Part shown: in pieces, positions 18,446-27,006 of the stretch
Position numbering within the stretch: position 1 is the first letter of the stretch
Layout: every line of letters starts with the position of its first letter
Assembly (NCBI RefSeq): GCF_000701445.1
Contig: NZ_JNIX01000007.1
Location: 417,501-481,500, forward strand
Length of the DNA stretch: 64,000 nt
From: Brevundimonas bacteroides DSM 4726
GTDB lineage: Bacteria > Pseudomonadota > Alphaproteobacteria > Caulobacterales > Caulobacteraceae
Direction: 5' to 3'
Notes under the pieces: model-generated
Database searches by the model: none
Told to the model about the DNA's origin: nothing
Seen by the model: only the letters and a program-made list of their open reading frames with translations
Made by a program: the position numbers and the translations under genes

Positions 18446-18724
18446 ATGCGTGACATTCGAACCGACTTTTATGTGCCCCGCGACATTCGCCAGCCTCGCC
18501 ATGGCGCGCGGTTGGTCGTCGCCTGTCTGGCGCGCGACTGCGAGCGCGCCGTGTTGCTGGACCCCCACCCGCTGTTCGGGGAGCGGCGGAACTGGCCGGT
18601 GGCGGGACGGTCGGAACGGTTTCGTTGCCAATGCGGCTCGCGGGAGACGCGGCTGAGCTACACCGTGAATACTTCGCAGGCGGACGGTCCGGTGTCGCTG
18701 GACGCCATCCGGCTGGGGCTCTGA
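18446..18724 (+). CDS. Small cysteine-containing protein, possibly zinc-binding
   Basis: A 92-residue protein whose codon third positions are strongly G/C, unlike the overlapping frames, so it is very likely real. A GGAG lies seven bases before ATG 18446. It has four cysteines arranged as C-L-A-R-D-C, then about 34 residues later C-Q-C-G, a layout compatible with a treble-clef or zinc-ribbon fold. No signal peptide or membrane helix is seen. I do not recognise the family. A LexA-type box sits just upstream and lon follows in the same direction 180 bases later. Confidence 0.65.
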   Translation: MRDIRTDFYVPRDIRQPRHGARLVVACLARDCERAVLLDPHPLFGERRNWPVAGRSERFRCQCGSRETRLSYTVNTSQADGPVSLDAIRLGL

Positions 18725-18766
18725 TGACCCGCCCAGGGCACGATGCCGGGAGGCCGGTCGGCAACG

Positions 18767-18796
18767 CTTGAACCTGTCATTCGAGAGGCCACATAC
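18767..18796 (+). promoter_or_regulatory. Putative RpoH (heat-shock) promoter of lon
   Basis: CTTGAA (18767-18772) is followed after 16 bases by CCACAT (18789-18794). This resembles the sigma-32 pattern CTTGAA-N13-17-CCCCAT with one mismatch in the -10 core. It lies about 110 bases before the lon start codon. Lon is a classic RpoH-regulated protease, which supports the reading. No mapping data were used. Confidence 0.45.
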
Positions 18797-18904
18797 TCCC
18801 TCGAACGCCGTCGGAATCGACGGGCCGGTCGAGGGCAGCGCCGCATTTCGCGGGGCGTTCCGGCCGGCGGGCCGGAGATCGTCAAAGGCCCAGGAGCCGC
18901 ATCA

Positions 18905-21304
18905 ATGTCCGAGAGTAGAGTCCTCCCCGTCCTGCCGCTGCGGGACATCGTCGTGTTTCCCCACATGGTCGTGCCGCTCTTCGTGGGGCGCGAGAAGTCT
19001 GTGCGGGCGCTCGACGAGATCATGAAGGGTGAAAAGCAGATCCTGCTGGCCACGCAGAAGAACAGCGTCGATGACGACCCGACGCCCGACGCCATCTATC
19101 CCATCGGCGTCATCGCCACCGTGCTTCAGCTGCTGAAACTGCCCGACGGGACGGTCAAGGTGCTGGTCGAAGGCAAGGGCCGCGCCCGCCTGACCCGCTT
19201 CACCGACCGCGAGGAGTATTTTGAGGCCGAGGCCGTCGAGATCGAGGACGACCTGGGCGAGCCGTCGCAGGCCGAAGCCATGCTGCGCGCTGTCGTCGAG
19301 CAGTTCGAGAACTATGTGAAGCTGAACAAGAAGGTGCCGCCCGAGGCCCTCAGCTCCATCCCCCAGATCACCGACGCGTCGAAGCTGGCCGACAGCGTCG
19401 CCGCCCATCTTTCGGTCAAGATCGCCGACAAGCAGGCCCTGCTGGAAACCATCGCCGTGCCCCAACGGCTGGAGAAGGTCTATGGCCTGATGGAGGGCGA
19501 AATCAGCGTCCTTCAGGTCGAGAAGAAGATCCGCTCGCGCGTCAAGCGCCAGATGGAGAAGACCCAGCGGGAATATTATCTGAACGAGCAAATGAAGGCG
19601 ATCCAGCGCGAGCTGGGCGAGACCGACGATGCGCGTGACGAGATCATGGAGCTGGAAAAGCGCATCCGGAAGACCAAGCTGTCCAAGGAAGCGCGCGCCA
19701 AGGCCGACGCCGAGGTCAAGAAGCTGCGCAACATGAGCCCGATGTCGGCGGAATCCACCGTCGTGCGGAACTATCTCGACTGGCTGCTGTCAATTCCGTG
19801 GGGCAAGGCCAAGACCAAGCCCATCGACCTGGCCAAGGCCGAGGACATCCTCGAGGAGGACCACTACGGCTTGGAGAAGGTCAAGGAGCGGATCATCGAG
19901 TATCTGGCCGTCCAGGCCCGCACCAACTCGCTGAAGGGCCCGATCCTGTGCCTGGTCGGCCCTCCGGGCGTCGGCAAGACGTCGCTGGCCAAGTCGATCG
20001 CCAAGGCGACGGGGCGTGAGTACGTCCGCATGTCGCTGGGCGGGGTGCGTGACGAGGCCGAGATCCGCGGCCACCGCCGGACCTATATCGGCTCCATGCC
20101 GGGCAAGATCATCCAGTCGATGAAGAAGGCGAAGACGACCAACGCCTTCATCCTGCTGGACGAGATCGACAAGCTGGGCGCCGACTGGCGCGGCGACCCG
20201 TCCTCGGCCCTGCTCGAGGTGCTGGACCCGGCCCAGAACAACACCTTCGGCGACCACTATCTTGAGGTCGACTACGACCTGTCGAACGTGATGTTCGTGA
20301 CCACGGCCAACAGCCTGGACATGCCCCAGCCCCTGATGGACCGCATGGAGATCATCCGCGTCTCCGGCTACACCGAGGACGAAAAGGTCGAGATCGCCAA
20401 GCGTCACGTCCTGCCCAAGGTCACGACCGACAATGGCCTGAAGCCCGCCGAGTTCGTGGTGCCCGATGAGTCGATCCGCGAGCTGATCCGCTATTACACC
20501 CGCGAGGCCGGGGTGCGTTCGCTGGAGCGTGCCCTGGGTGGACTGGCGCGCAAGGCCGTGCGCGAGATGGCCAAGGAGAAGACGCTGTCGATCACGGTCG
20601 ATAGCGCCAAGCTGGCCGACTACGCCGGCGTCCGGAAGTTCCGCTACGGCGAGACCGAGGAGAACGACCAGGTCGGCATCGTCACCGGCCTGGCCTGGAC
20701 CCAGTTCGGCGGCGACATCCTGACCATCGAGGCGATCAAGATGCCGGGCCGCGGCCGCATGACCGTGACGGGCAACCTGAAGGACGTGATGAAGGAATCG
20801 ATCTCGGCGGCGGCGTCCTACGTCCGCGCCCGGTCGCTGGCCTTTGGCGTCAAGCCGCCGGTCTTCGAGAAGACCGACATCCACGTTCACGTGCCGGACG
20901 GCGCCACGCCCAAGGACGGCCCGTCCGCCGGCGTCGCCATGACGGTGGCCATGGTCTCGGTCCTGACCGGCATCCCGATCCGCAAGGACATCGCCATGAC
21001 CGGCGAGATCACCCTGCGCGGCCGGGTCACGGCCATCGGCGGGTTGAAGGAGAAGCTGCTGGCCGCATTGCGGTCCGGCGTAAAGACCGTCCTGATCCCG
21101 CAGGAGAACGAGAAGGACCTCGCCGACGTGCCCGACAATGTGAAGGGCGCGCTGGAGATCGTCCCGATCTCAACGGCCGACGAGGCGCTAAAGTGGGCCC
21201 TGACGGGCGCGCTCACGCCCGTGGAGTGGGACGAGGCGGCCGAGCCGCTGAACCCCACCCCGCCGCCGCTGGCCGGCGACGGCACGACGGTGGTCAGCCA
21301 CTAA
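18905..21304 (+). CDS. lon: ATP-dependent protease Lon
   Basis: AAA+ serine protease of 799 residues that degrades misfolded and regulatory proteins; in Caulobacter Lon controls DnaA, CcrM and SciP. The N-terminal LON substrate domain begins [13 protein letters not shown]. Walker A is G-P-P-G-V-G-K-T. The protease domain has the catalytic dyad S674 (in D-G-P-S-A-G) and K717 (in G-L-K-E-K). The start at 18905 matches the family; a longer frame extends to 18743 through the promoter. It is followed by a strong terminator, so it is a single-gene unit. Confidence 0.98.
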   Translation: MSESRVLPVLPLRDIVVFPHMVVPLFVGREKSVRALDEIMKGEKQILLATQKNSVDDDPTPDAIYPIGVIATVLQLLKLPDGTVKVLVEGKGRARLTRFTDREEYFEAEAVEIEDDLGEPSQAEAMLRAVVEQFENYVKLNKKVPPEALSSIPQITDASKLADSVAAHLSVKIADKQALLETIAVPQRLEKVYGLMEGEISVLQVEKKIRSRVKRQMEKTQREYYLNEQMKAIQRELGETDDARDEIMELEKRIRKTKLSKEARAKADAEVKKLRNMSPMSAESTVVRNYLDWLLSIPWGKAKTKPIDLAKAEDILEEDHYGLEKVKERIIEYLAVQARTNSLKGPILCLVGPPGVGKTSLAKSIAKATGREYVRMSLGGVRDEAEIRGHRRTYIGSMPGKIIQSMKKAKTTNAFILLDEIDKLGADWRGDPSSALLEVLDPAQNNTFGDHYLEVDYDLSNVMFVTTANSLDMPQPLMDRMEIIRVSGYTEDEKVEIAKRHVLPKVTTDNGLKPAEFVVPDESIRELIRYYTREAGVRSLERALGGLARKAVREMAKEKTLSITVDSAKLADYAGVRKFRYGETEENDQVGIVTGLAWTQFGGDILTIEAIKMPGRGRMTVTGNLKDVMKESISAAASYVRARSLAFGVKPPVFEKTDIHVHVPDGATPKDGPSAGVAMTVAMVSVLTGIPIRKDIAMTGEITLRGRVTAIGGLKEKLLAALRSGVKTVLIPQENEKDLADVPDNVKGALEIVPISTADEALKWALTGALTPVEWDEAAEPLNPTPPPLAGDGTTVVSH

Positions 21305-21312
21305 ATGCGAAA

Positions 21313-21341
21313 GCCTCCCCGGTCCGCCGGGGAGGCTTTTT
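21313..21341 (+). terminator. Rho-independent terminator of lon
   Basis: A perfect 10-bp stem GCCTCCCCGG/CCGGGGAGGC with loop TCCG is followed by TTTTTC. It starts nine bases after the lon stop codon. Confidence 0.93.
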
Positions 21342-21383
21342 CTTGATCCGGAACGAAGGGCGCGGCAGATACCGTGCGTGGAT

Positions 21384-21460
21384 GGGCGGCTAGCTCAGCT
21401 GGTCAGAGCATCTCGTTTACACCGAGAGGGTCGGCGGTTCGAACCCGTCGCCGCCTACCA
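21384..21460 (+). tRNA. tRNA-Val (anticodon TAC)
   Basis: Acceptor GGGCGGC pairs with GCCGCCT (one G-U at position 1-72). The D-arm is TAGCTCAGCTGGTCAGAGCA, and the anticodon stem TCTCG/CGAGA encloses TTTACAC, giving TAC. The T-arm carries GTTCGAACC and CCA is encoded. The length is 77 bases. It stands between lon and the convergent methyltransferase gene. Confidence 0.97.
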
Positions 21461-21463
21461 CCC

Positions 21464-22660
21464 TCAGCCCCTGCGCAGCGCCCGACGCGACCAGCCTGAA
21501 TAGGTGAGGGCCGGGTCCGACGGCATGCGAGCATAGGCGTGGGTCTCAAGGCCCGACGTGCTGCGCATCGTCAGGCGGATGGGCTTGTCCTCGGCGGCCT
21601 GCGCGCGGGAGAGGCGAAAGCTCCAGCCCAACGGCGGCGCGGGAGAGGCGGGGAAGGTAGCCTGTATGTCGGGTCGGTCGCCGGTCGGGGTCGCGCTGAG
21701 AACCGGCTCGCCGTCGACATGGACAAGCATGTCCAGAGACGCTCCCGGCGTCCGCTCGATCGCCCAACCCGAGAACTCCACCGAGCCGTCGGTCAGGAGC
21801 GTGGCCCGCTCGAAGCCGCCCATCGGCGGACTGGCGACCGTTAGGCCGGACAGGTCGCGGTCGGCTCCGCCGACGACGTAGAGGGCCTGGTTCTCGTAGA
21901 GGCCCTTGTGGAAAACGCGCCAGGACAGCGGCCGGTCCGGGGCGATGCGGGCGATCGCATCGGCGACGAAAGCCTCGGTGACATAGGTCATGCCGTAGAT
22001 CGCCGGGTCCAGGCTGCCGCTTTCGCTCCACGGGAAGAAGCGGATCCCGCTTCCGTCCATGCTCTGGTCGGACGGGAGGATGCTTTCGTCGTGGACGCTG
22101 AAGGCTAGGACGCCCTCAGGGGTCAGCAGGCCGTGCAGACGCCGCAGCCAGGCCCGGAAAAGATCGGCGGGCAGGTGGGAAAACAGCGAACCTACGAAGA
22201 TCACGTCATGCTTGCGGTCGTGCGCCAGGGCGGCTGGATCGGGCACGGAGGCGAAGCCGTTGACGCCGAACGTCCGGACCTGCCAGTCGATGGCCTCGGC
22301 ATAGATGTCCGAGACCCAGATGCGCTCGGCGGGCAGGCGCTGGAGCAGGGCGCGGGTCAGGCGGCCATAGCCCGAGGCGAAATCCAGCAGGCTGGACACT
22401 CCGTCGAAGCCGCCGAACGCCTGCTGCACGATCTGATCCAGCGCCTGGTAGTGGCGAACCGTCGCCTCGACGAACTTGAAGGCGCCAATGCCGCGGTCGC
22501 CCTTGAAGTTTGGCAGCAGCGCCTTGAAGAACATTTCGTCTTCGGCCGGCTGGGGCGCGGCGAGGAAGGCGGCCGGGTCGAATCCGGACATCCGAAGATA
22601 GTCCTCGGCCCAGCCGCGATAGATCGGATCGATCCGGCCGAAATCCAGCGGTTCGGTCAT
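21464..22660 (-). CDS. Class I SAM-dependent methyltransferase with C-terminal beta domain
   Basis: A 398-residue protein. After about 80 residues that read like a variable N-terminal helical region comes a methyltransferase fold: L-L-D-F-A-S-G-Y-G-R-L-T-R (SAM-binding glycine motif), I-W-V-S-D-I-Y, and V-I-F-V-G-S-L-F-S-H-L. The last 140 residues lack methyltransferase motifs and look beta-rich, with V-E-F-S-G-W-A and L-D-M-L-V-H-V-D-G. These resemble the carbohydrate-related extension found on some glycan-associated methyltransferases. The substrate is unknown. It starts two bases after the hemB stop, so it is probably co-transcribed with hemB. Confidence 0.82.
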   Translation of the reverse strand: MTEPLDFGRIDPIYRGWAEDYLRMSGFDPAAFLAAPQPAEDEMFFKALLPNFKGDRGIGAFKFVEATVRHYQALDQIVQQAFGGFDGVSSLLDFASGYGRLTRALLQRLPAERIWVSDIYAEAIDWQVRTFGVNGFASVPDPAALAHDRKHDVIFVGSLFSHLPADLFRAWLRRLHGLLTPEGVLAFSVHDESILPSDQSMDGSGIRFFPWSESGSLDPAIYGMTYVTEAFVADAIARIAPDRPLSWRVFHKGLYENQALYVVGGADRDLSGLTVASPPMGGFERATLLTDGSVEFSGWAIERTPGASLDMLVHVDGEPVLSATPTGDRPDIQATFPASPAPPLGWSFRLSRAQAAEDKPIRLTMRSTSGLETHAYARMPSDPALTYSGWSRRALRRG

Positions 22661-22662
22661 GC

Positions 22663-23667
22663 TCAGCTGCCGAGCAGGCGCGCGGCCTGGGGCGCGAAAT
22701 AGGTGAGCACGCCCGCGCAGCCCGCGCGCTTGAAGCCGTGCAGCGTCTCCAGGATCGCCCGGTCCTCGTCCAGCCAGCCGTTGGCGATGGAGGCCTTCAT
22801 CATCGCGTACTCGCCGCTGACCTGATAGGCGAACGTCGGAACGCGGAAGGTCTCCGACACGCGGCGCACGATATCGAGATACGGCATGCCGGGCTTGACC
22901 ATGACCATGTCGGCGCCCTCGGCGATATCCATGGCGACTTCGCGCAGGGCCTCGTCGGTGTTGGCGTAGTCCATCTGATAGGTCTTCTTGTCGCCCGTCA
23001 GCTGCTTCGCCGACCCTACGGCGTCGCGGTAGGGGCCATAGAAGGCCGAGGCGTACTTGGCCGCATAGGACAGGATCAGCGTTTCGGGGAATCCATTGGC
23101 CTCCAGCGCCTCGCGGATCGCCTGGACCCGGCCGTCCATCATGTCGGAGGGGGCCACGACGTCGGCGCCGGCATGGGCATGGATGAAGGCCTGCTCTGCC
23201 AACCGCTCCAGCGTCGGATCGTTGACGATCCGGCCGTCCTCCAGCACGCCGTCGTGGCCGTGGTCGGTGTAGCAATCCAGCGCGACGTCGGTCATGACGC
23301 CGATGTCGGGCGCGGCGTCCTTGATCGCGCGGATGCAGGCGGGGACCAGGCCGTCGGGATCGGTCGCTGCGGCGCCGACGGTGTCCTTGATTGACGGATC
23401 GACATTGGGGAACAGACCGACCATCGGAATGCCGAGGCTTTGCGCTTCCTTGGCGGCCTCGGCGGCGGCCCTGGGCGACAGGCGGAAGACGCCCGGCATC
23501 GACGGCACCGGCACCCGGTCCTCGGCTCCGTCATGCACGATCAGCGGCCAGATCAGGTCGGACGGCGTCAGCGTAGTCTCGGCCACCATGCGCCGGACCC
23601 AGGGACTGGATCTCAGGCGGCGCGGGCGGGCGAAGGGGTAGGAGGCAGGGGCGAAGGGCGCGATCAT
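22663..23667 (-). CDS. hemB: Delta-aminolevulinic acid dehydratase (porphobilinogen synthase)
   Basis: Condenses two 5-aminolevulinate molecules to porphobilinogen in haem synthesis. The 334-residue protein has the R-L-R-S-S-P-W-V-R-R-M-V entry, and a metal-site segment D-V-A-L-D-C-Y-T-D-H-G-H. The first active-site lysine is in S-Y-A-A-K-Y-A-S-A-F-Y-G-P-Y-R-D and the second in M-V-K-P-G-M-P-Y. The loop keeps only one of the three zinc cysteines (D-C-Y-T-D-H-G), which points to the magnesium-dependent class common in alphaproteobacteria. It precedes a methyltransferase gene by two bases. Confidence 0.96.
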   Translation of the reverse strand: MIAPFAPASYPFARPRRLRSSPWVRRMVAETTLTPSDLIWPLIVHDGAEDRVPVPSMPGVFRLSPRAAAEAAKEAQSLGIPMVGLFPNVDPSIKDTVGAAATDPDGLVPACIRAIKDAAPDIGVMTDVALDCYTDHGHDGVLEDGRIVNDPTLERLAEQAFIHAHAGADVVAPSDMMDGRVQAIREALEANGFPETLILSYAAKYASAFYGPYRDAVGSAKQLTGDKKTYQMDYANTDEALREVAMDIAEGADMVMVKPGMPYLDIVRRVSETFRVPTFAYQVSGEYAMMKASIANGWLDEDRAILETLHGFKRAGCAGVLTYFAPQAARLLGS

Positions 23668-23738
23668 GACGCGGGTTTAGCGTTCTTCTCTGCGACTGGG
23701 GAAGCGGATAGAAGGCCCCAAACCTTTCGGGAGACCCC

Positions 23739-24878
23739 ATGGATTTCGCCCTCACCGACGACCAGCGCGCCATTCAGGACGCCGCGCGCGCCTTCGCCGA
23801 GGCCGAGCTGGCCCCCCATTCGGCCGAATGGGACGAGACCAAGCACTTCCCGGTCGATGTCATGCGCCGGGCGGCCGAGATGGGCTTCGCCGCCATCTAT
23901 GCGGGCGAGGAACATGGCGGCATGGCGTTGGGTCGGGTCGAGGCGGCGGTGATCTTCGAGGAGCTGTCGCGCGGCGACGTGTCGACGGCGGCCTTCATCT
24001 CGATCCACAATATGGCGACCTGGATGATCGACAGCTTCGGCTCGGACGACCTGCGGGGGCGGTATGTGCCACGCCTGGCCACGATGGAGCTGATCGCGAG
24101 CTACTGCCTGACCGAGCCTGGCTCGGGGTCGGACGCAGCGGCCATGCGGACCACGGCGACGCGGGACGGCGACCACTTCGTCCTGAATGGCTCCAAGGCC
24201 TTCATCTCGGGCGCGGGGACCAGCGACGTCTACGTCGTCATGGCCCGGACGGGGGAGGCGGGGCCGAAGGGCATCTCGACCTTCGTGGTGGAGAAGGACA
24301 CGCCGGGCCTGAGCTTCGGAGCTCAGGAAAAGAAGATGGGCTGGAACAGCCAGCCCACGGCGGTCGTGTCGTTCGACGACTGCCGCGTGCCGGTCGGCAA
24401 CCTGCTGGGCAAAGAAAGCGACGGCTTCCGTTACGCCATGATGGGGCTGGACGGGGGTCGGCTGAACATCGCGGCCTGTTCGCTGGGCGGCGCGCGGCTG
24501 GCGCTGGAGACGGCGCAGGCCTACGTCGCCACGCGAAAGCAGTTCGGCAAGCCACTGAACGAGTTTCAGAACGTCCAGTTCAAGCTGGCCGACATGGCGA
24601 CCCAGCTGGAGGCGGCGCGGCTGATGGTGCTGCGCGGCGCCTGGGCCATCGACACGAGCCACCCGGAAAAGACCAAGTGGTGCGCCATGGCCAAAAGGCT
24701 GGCCACCGACGCCTGCTTCCAGATCGCCGACGAGGCGCTGCAGCTGCACGGCGGCTACGGCTATCTGAAGGACTATCCGCTGGAGCGGATCGTGCGCGAC
24801 CTGCGTGTGCACCGCATCCTCGAGGGCACCAATGAGATCATGCGGGTGATCACGGCGCGGGAGATGATGCGTCAGTAG
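23739..24878 (+). CDS. Acyl-CoA dehydrogenase, isobutyryl-CoA type
   Basis: FAD-dependent alpha,beta-dehydrogenation of a short or branched acyl-CoA, probably in valine breakdown. The 379-residue single-domain protein has C-L-T-E-P-G-S-G-S-D (FAD/substrate loop) and A-F-I-S-G-A-G-T-S-D. The terminal segment G-G-Y-G-Y-L-K-D-Y-P-L-E-R, with the glutamate-containing L-E-G-T-N-E-I-M-R-V-I, is normal for the short-chain group. The phrase K-W-C-A-M-A-K and overall pattern are closest to isobutyryl-CoA dehydrogenase (MmgC/ACAD8), which is an inference. It is divergent from hemB. Confidence 0.88.
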   Translation: MDFALTDDQRAIQDAARAFAEAELAPHSAEWDETKHFPVDVMRRAAEMGFAAIYAGEEHGGMALGRVEAAVIFEELSRGDVSTAAFISIHNMATWMIDSFGSDDLRGRYVPRLATMELIASYCLTEPGSGSDAAAMRTTATRDGDHFVLNGSKAFISGAGTSDVYVVMARTGEAGPKGISTFVVEKDTPGLSFGAQEKKMGWNSQPTAVVSFDDCRVPVGNLLGKESDGFRYAMMGLDGGRLNIAACSLGGARLALETAQAYVATRKQFGKPLNEFQNVQFKLADMATQLEAARLMVLRGAWAIDTSHPEKTKWCAMAKRLATDACFQIADEALQLHGGYGYLKDYPLERIVRDLRVHRILEGTNEIMRVITAREMMRQ

Positions 24879-24950
24879 GCGCCGCAGCCCTCGACGCCGG
24901 GGGCCAAAGCCCTGTAAGTCCGCCCCAGTTCAGCCGACCCGAGACCGCCC

Positions 24951-25256
24951 ATGCTCGCCCGCATCTATCGCCCGGCCAAGACCGCCATGCAGTCCGGAAA
25001 AGCCAAGACCAAGGACTGGCGCCTGGAATTCGAGCCGGCCTCGGCGCGCACGATCGATCCCCTGATGGGCTGGACCAGCTCTACCGACATGAACGGCCAG
25101 GTCCGTCTGTCGTTCGAGACGAAGGAGGAGGCTATCGCCTACGCCGAGCGCCACGGCATCCCCTTCCGCCTGCACGAGCCGCAGGAACCGCCGGTGATTC
25201 TCAAGGCCTACGCTGACAACTTCGCCACGGGCAGAAAGCAGCCCTGGACGCACTAA
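24951..25256 (+). CDS. ETC complex I subunit, NDUFS4 family
   Basis: A 101-residue protein matching the NDUFS4/18-kDa accessory subunit of NADH:quinone oxidoreductase, which in alphaproteobacteria sits near the N-module. Diagnostic are R-I-Y-R-P-A-K-T-A-M-Q-S-G near the start and W-R-L-E-F-E. P-L-M-G-W-T-S-S-T-D-M and the terminal Y-A-D-N-F follow. Length and order of blocks fit the bacterial form. The start at ATG 24951 sits on the family's N-terminal motif. It is separate from the main nuo operon. Confidence 0.92.
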   Translation: MLARIYRPAKTAMQSGKAKTKDWRLEFEPASARTIDPLMGWTSSTDMNGQVRLSFETKEEAIAYAERHGIPFRLHEPQEPPVILKAYADNFATGRKQPWTH

Positions 25257-25260
25257 TTGG

Positions 25261-25350
25261 TGCGGCTAACGCTCGCCGCGCGGCGGCTCGCTCCTTGAGC
25301 CGCAGGTTTCTGCGGCTAACGCTCGGCTCGCGGAGCCGCGTGGCTTGAGC
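25261..25350. repeat. Short GC-rich direct and inverted repeats before tRNA-Arg
   Basis: A 15-base unit TGCGGCTAACGCTCG occurs at 25261-25275 and again at 25311-25325, a 50-base period. Each copy is followed by a TTGAGCCGC motif. The GCGGCTC/GAGCCGC words are mutually complementary, so the 131-base gap between the complex I gene and tRNA-Arg can fold into hairpins. It looks like a REP-type extragenic element; no ORF is supported in it. Confidence 0.7.
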
Positions 25351-25387
25351 CGCGTGCTGTTTTGGGGCTAACCCCACGGTCCCATCG

Positions 25388-25464
25388 GCGCCCTTAGCTC
25401 AGCTGGATAGAGCACCCGCCTTCTAAGCGGACGGTCGCAGGTTCGAATCCTGCAGGGCGCGCCA
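25388..25464 (+). tRNA. tRNA-Arg (anticodon TCT)
   Basis: Acceptor GCGCCCT pairs with AGGGCGC. The D-arm is followed by an anticodon loop CTTCTAA (anticodon TCT) on a CCGC/GCGG stem, with one C-A mismatch at its outer end. The T-arm contains GTTCGAATC, and CCA is encoded. The length is 77 bases. Confidence 0.95.
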
Positions 25465-25483
25465 ATCCTTCGAGGACGACATC

Positions 25484-25744
25484 ATGGTCGAAATCCGAAA
25501 TCAGGTTCTCGAGGGTCGGCAGGAACTCGACGGAAACACCTGCTACGCCTGCGAATTCCGTGACGCCATGCTTGTCTTCAGGGGCGTCCAGCAGCCCGGC
25601 TTCTCGAACTGTCGCTTCACGCGCAGCCGCTTCGCCTTCGAGGGTCCGGCGGCCAACACCGTCCACTTCTTGCGTGGCATGCTGGGGCGTCAGTCCGGCA
25701 TGCGCGGCTTCGTCACCGGCATGATGCCGGAAATTGAGGGTTAG
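25484..25744 (+). CDS. Hypothetical protein, pentapeptide-like
   Basis: An 86-residue protein starting at ATG 25484, 20 bases after tRNA-Arg. It contains a short run resembling pentapeptide repeats (C-E-F-R-D-A, then C-R-F-T-R-S-R-F-A-F-E-G), but too few units for a full beta-helix. Three cysteines are present and no signal or membrane segment. I do not recognise a named family. Its stop overlaps the convergent lyase gene by four bases, and G/C-rich third positions support it as coding. Confidence 0.6.
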   Translation: MVEIRNQVLEGRQELDGNTCYACEFRDAMLVFRGVQQPGFSNCRFTRSRFAFEGPAANTVHFLRGMLGRQSGMRGFVTGMMPEIEG

Positions 25745-26916
25745 CCGCGCAAGGCGACGAATGCCTGCTCAAGGTCGGCGATCAGGTCGGCGGGGTCCTC
25801 GAGCCCGATGTGTAGGCGCAGCAGCGGCCCCTCCAGCTTCTGCGGGACATCGCGAAACGCGAGCTGGGGCGTCTCATGGGTCGCCAGGCTTTCGAACCCG
25901 CCCCAGGAATAGCCGAGGCCGAACAGGGTCAGGACTTCGAGGAAGGCCTCGGCGGCGCGCGCATCGCCGCTGTTAAGAACCACACCGAGGATCGAGGCCG
26001 CACCAGTGAAATCGCGGCGCCAGATCGAATGGCCCGGATCGCCGGGCAGGGCGGGGTGGAGAACGCGGGCGACCTCCGGGCGGGCGGACAACCACTCGGC
26101 GACCCTCAACGCCGATCGAGCCTGCTCGGCATAGCGGACGGGCAGGGTCCGCAGGCCCCGCAGCGCCAGCCAGGCGTCGTCGGGCGAAACGCACAGGCCG
26201 AGGTCCTCGACTGTGTTCGCGACGGCCTTCACCACGGCCGGTTCTCTGGCGCAGATGGAACCCAGCAGCACGTCGGAATGGCCTGCGGCGTATTTGGTCA
26301 GGGCCTGGACGCTGACGTCCACGCCGTGGGCGAGCGGCTTGAACGCCAGTCCGACCGCCCAGGTGTTGTCCATGACGGTCAGGACGCCCCGGTCGCGCGC
26401 GGCGGCGGCCAGCGCCGGCACGTCCATCATCTCGAAGGTCAGGGAGGCGGGCGACTCGATCAGGATCAGACGCGTCCGCTCACCGGCCGTCGCCATGATC
26501 TGCTCGACCGACGCCTCCGGCGTGTGGAACCGGGTCGTCACGCCTCGCGAGGCCAGGTGCCGGGTCAGGAACCGCCGCACGGGGCCGTATATGGCGTCGG
26601 TGGCGATCACCTCGTCGCCCGGCCGGGTCAGGGCGAGGATCGGCACGGTGACAGCCGACAGGCCCGACGGGGTCAGCCAGCAGTGCTCCGCTCCCTCCAA
26701 ATCGGCGACGGCGGCGCGCAACGCCGCCTGCGGGGCGGTGCCCTCGATGCCGTAGACCGGACCCAGGCTGGCGTCGCGCATGTCGGCGACCCGGTCGGAC
26801 AGCAGCGTCGAGGCCCGCTCGATCGGAGGGCTGACAGGCCGACGCCCGCCGCCCCGCCGCGTGGCGGAGGCGATCAGGCGGGTCCGGTCGGAAAGGCGGT
26901 CCATTCGGCGCTCCAT
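25741..26916 (-). CDS. metC: Cystathionine beta-lyase family PLP enzyme
   Basis: PLP-dependent enzyme of the Cys/Met metabolism family, most likely splitting cystathionine to homocysteine, pyruvate and ammonia. The 391-residue protein has the phosphate-binding P-S-G-L-S-A-V-T, the stacking tyrosine region D-A-I-Y-G-P-V, and D-N-T-W-A-V-G. The Schiff-base lysine lies in A-L-T-K-Y-A-A-G-H-S-D. The C-terminal L-R-L-H-I-G-L-E-D motif is typical. ATG 26916 is preferred over TTG 26937. MetC versus a close sulfhydrylase or lyase cannot be settled by eye. Confidence 0.87.
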   Translation of the reverse strand: MERRMDRLSDRTRLIASATRRGGGRRPVSPPIERASTLLSDRVADMRDASLGPVYGIEGTAPQAALRAAVADLEGAEHCWLTPSGLSAVTVPILALTRPGDEVIATDAIYGPVRRFLTRHLASRGVTTRFHTPEASVEQIMATAGERTRLILIESPASLTFEMMDVPALAAAARDRGVLTVMDNTWAVGLAFKPLAHGVDVSVQALTKYAAGHSDVLLGSICAREPAVVKAVANTVEDLGLCVSPDDAWLALRGLRTLPVRYAEQARSALRVAEWLSARPEVARVLHPALPGDPGHSIWRRDFTGAASILGVVLNSGDARAAEAFLEVLTLFGLGYSWGGFESLATHETPQLAFRDVPQKLEGPLLRLHIGLEDPADLIADLEQAFVALRG

Positions 26917-27006
26917 GGGTTGCGATCCGTCGTCCAAAGGCCTCTATAGCGGCCGGGGCGCGAGCCGACGACGCGAGTCGTCGCCAACCGTGACGCGGGA
27001 CGGATC

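Noticed and set aside
18249-18656. Open frame of 135 residues overlapping the LexA box and the cysteine protein
   Set aside because: Its codon use is not G/C-biased at third positions, it lacks recognisable motifs, and the 18446 frame explains the region better.
25257-25464. tRNA-Arg as an integration site with flanking direct repeats
   Set aside because: No copy of the tRNA 3' end or integrase gene is seen downstream; the repeats precede the tRNA rather than flanking an island.
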